In this document: positions 6,469 to 6,544 of the stretch, piece after piece
Numbering within the stretch: position 1 is the stretch's first letter
Layout: every line of letters starts with the position of its first letter
Source: an uncultured Collinsella sp.
GTDB lineage: Bacteria; Actinomycetota; Coriobacteriia; Coriobacteriales; Coriobacteriaceae
Assembly: GCA_900555355.1 (NCBI GenBank)
Contig: USKV01000089.1
Coordinates: 1-6,544 of the forward strand
DNA: 6,544 nucleotides
Direction of reading: 5' to 3'
The notes under the pieces: generated by a model
Told to the model about the DNA's origin: nothing
What the model saw: only the letters and a program-made list of their open reading frames with translations
Databases searched by the model: none
Position numbers and translations under genes: made by a program

Positions 6469-6544
6469 ATGCTATTTGTAAATCGGCTGGTACATACGCT
6501 TGTTCCCGGCAGCGAGAGCGAGCCGGTCGATGCATCTTGCCGCA
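6469..6544 (+). CDS. N-terminal start of an unrecognised protein (3' truncated by window edge)
   Basis: ATG at 6469 opens a frame that stays open for 25 codons to the window end, beginning MLFVNRLVHTLVPGSE. GAGGAG at 6456-6461 lies seven bases upstream, which is a good ribosome site. The first 13 residues are mildly hydrophobic, but the following acidic stretch (ESEP) does not look like a signal peptide. Too little is present to name a family. It is divergent from the zinc-ribbon gene with a spacer of 260 bases. Confidence 0.65.
   Translation, partial: MLFVNRLVHTLVPGSESEPVDASCR

Noticed and set aside
4961..6481. A 506-residue open frame on the + strand, longer than the zinc-ribbon gene it faces.
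   Set aside because: It is rich in Arg, His and Leu, has no ribosome site or recognisable motif, and is antisense to a protein with clear zinc ribbons and a perfect Shine-Dalgarno site. It is a shadow of GC-rich codon bias on the other strand.
1..6544. CRISPR array, insertion sequence ends, prophage genes or rRNA/tRNA genes.
   Set aside because: No regularly spaced direct repeats, transposase motifs, terminal inverted repeats or RNA gene signatures were seen.

Overview
The window looks like chromosomal DNA of a GC-rich Gram-positive gut actinobacterium. My best guess is a coriobacterium such as Collinsella. This is an inference from codon style (GC-rich third positions), strong Shine-Dalgarno sites, and a Tat-exported surface enzyme that ends in a sortase-type signal; no marker gene proves it. 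No rRNA, tRNA, insertion sequence, CRISPR array or phage gene was seen.

Layout from left to right. (1) The last 33 codons of an unrecognised + strand gene, followed by a strong intrinsic terminator. (2) A 2.5 kb + strand gene for an 828-residue secreted, cell-wall-anchored phosphatidylinositol-specific phospholipase C (PI-PLC). It carries a twin-arginine signal, a beta-trefoil (ricin-like) module, a catalytic domain with the key residues conserved, an Ig/MBG-like module, a Gly/Ser/Lys linker, and an LADTG sorting motif. It appears to be a single-gene unit closed by a strong terminator. (3) A small - strand gene for an 89-residue PH-like domain protein, with its own promoter and a start 15 codons inside the longest open frame. 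(4) A divergent + strand gene for a YhcG/DUF1016-type PDDEXK nuclease of about 349 residues. (5) A 395-base stretch without an intact gene. It holds a possible frameshifted coding remnant just after the nuclease stop, a hairpin terminator that probably serves both converging genes, and two weaker hairpins. (6) A - strand gene for a 445-residue cytosolic protein with two zinc ribbons, behind a recognisable promoter whose -10 box lies inside a 19-base palindrome. (7) The first 25 codons of another + strand gene that runs off the window.

The genes do not form one operon. They are separate transcription units with convergent and divergent arrangements, and nothing here shows that they act together. 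The most distinctive item is the surface PI-PLC. From family knowledge it would cleave phosphatidylinositol or GPI anchors outside the cell, and the trefoil module may hold it on glycans. The nuclease is a defence or mobile-DNA candidate by family only; no restriction-modification or toxin-antitoxin partner lies inside the window.
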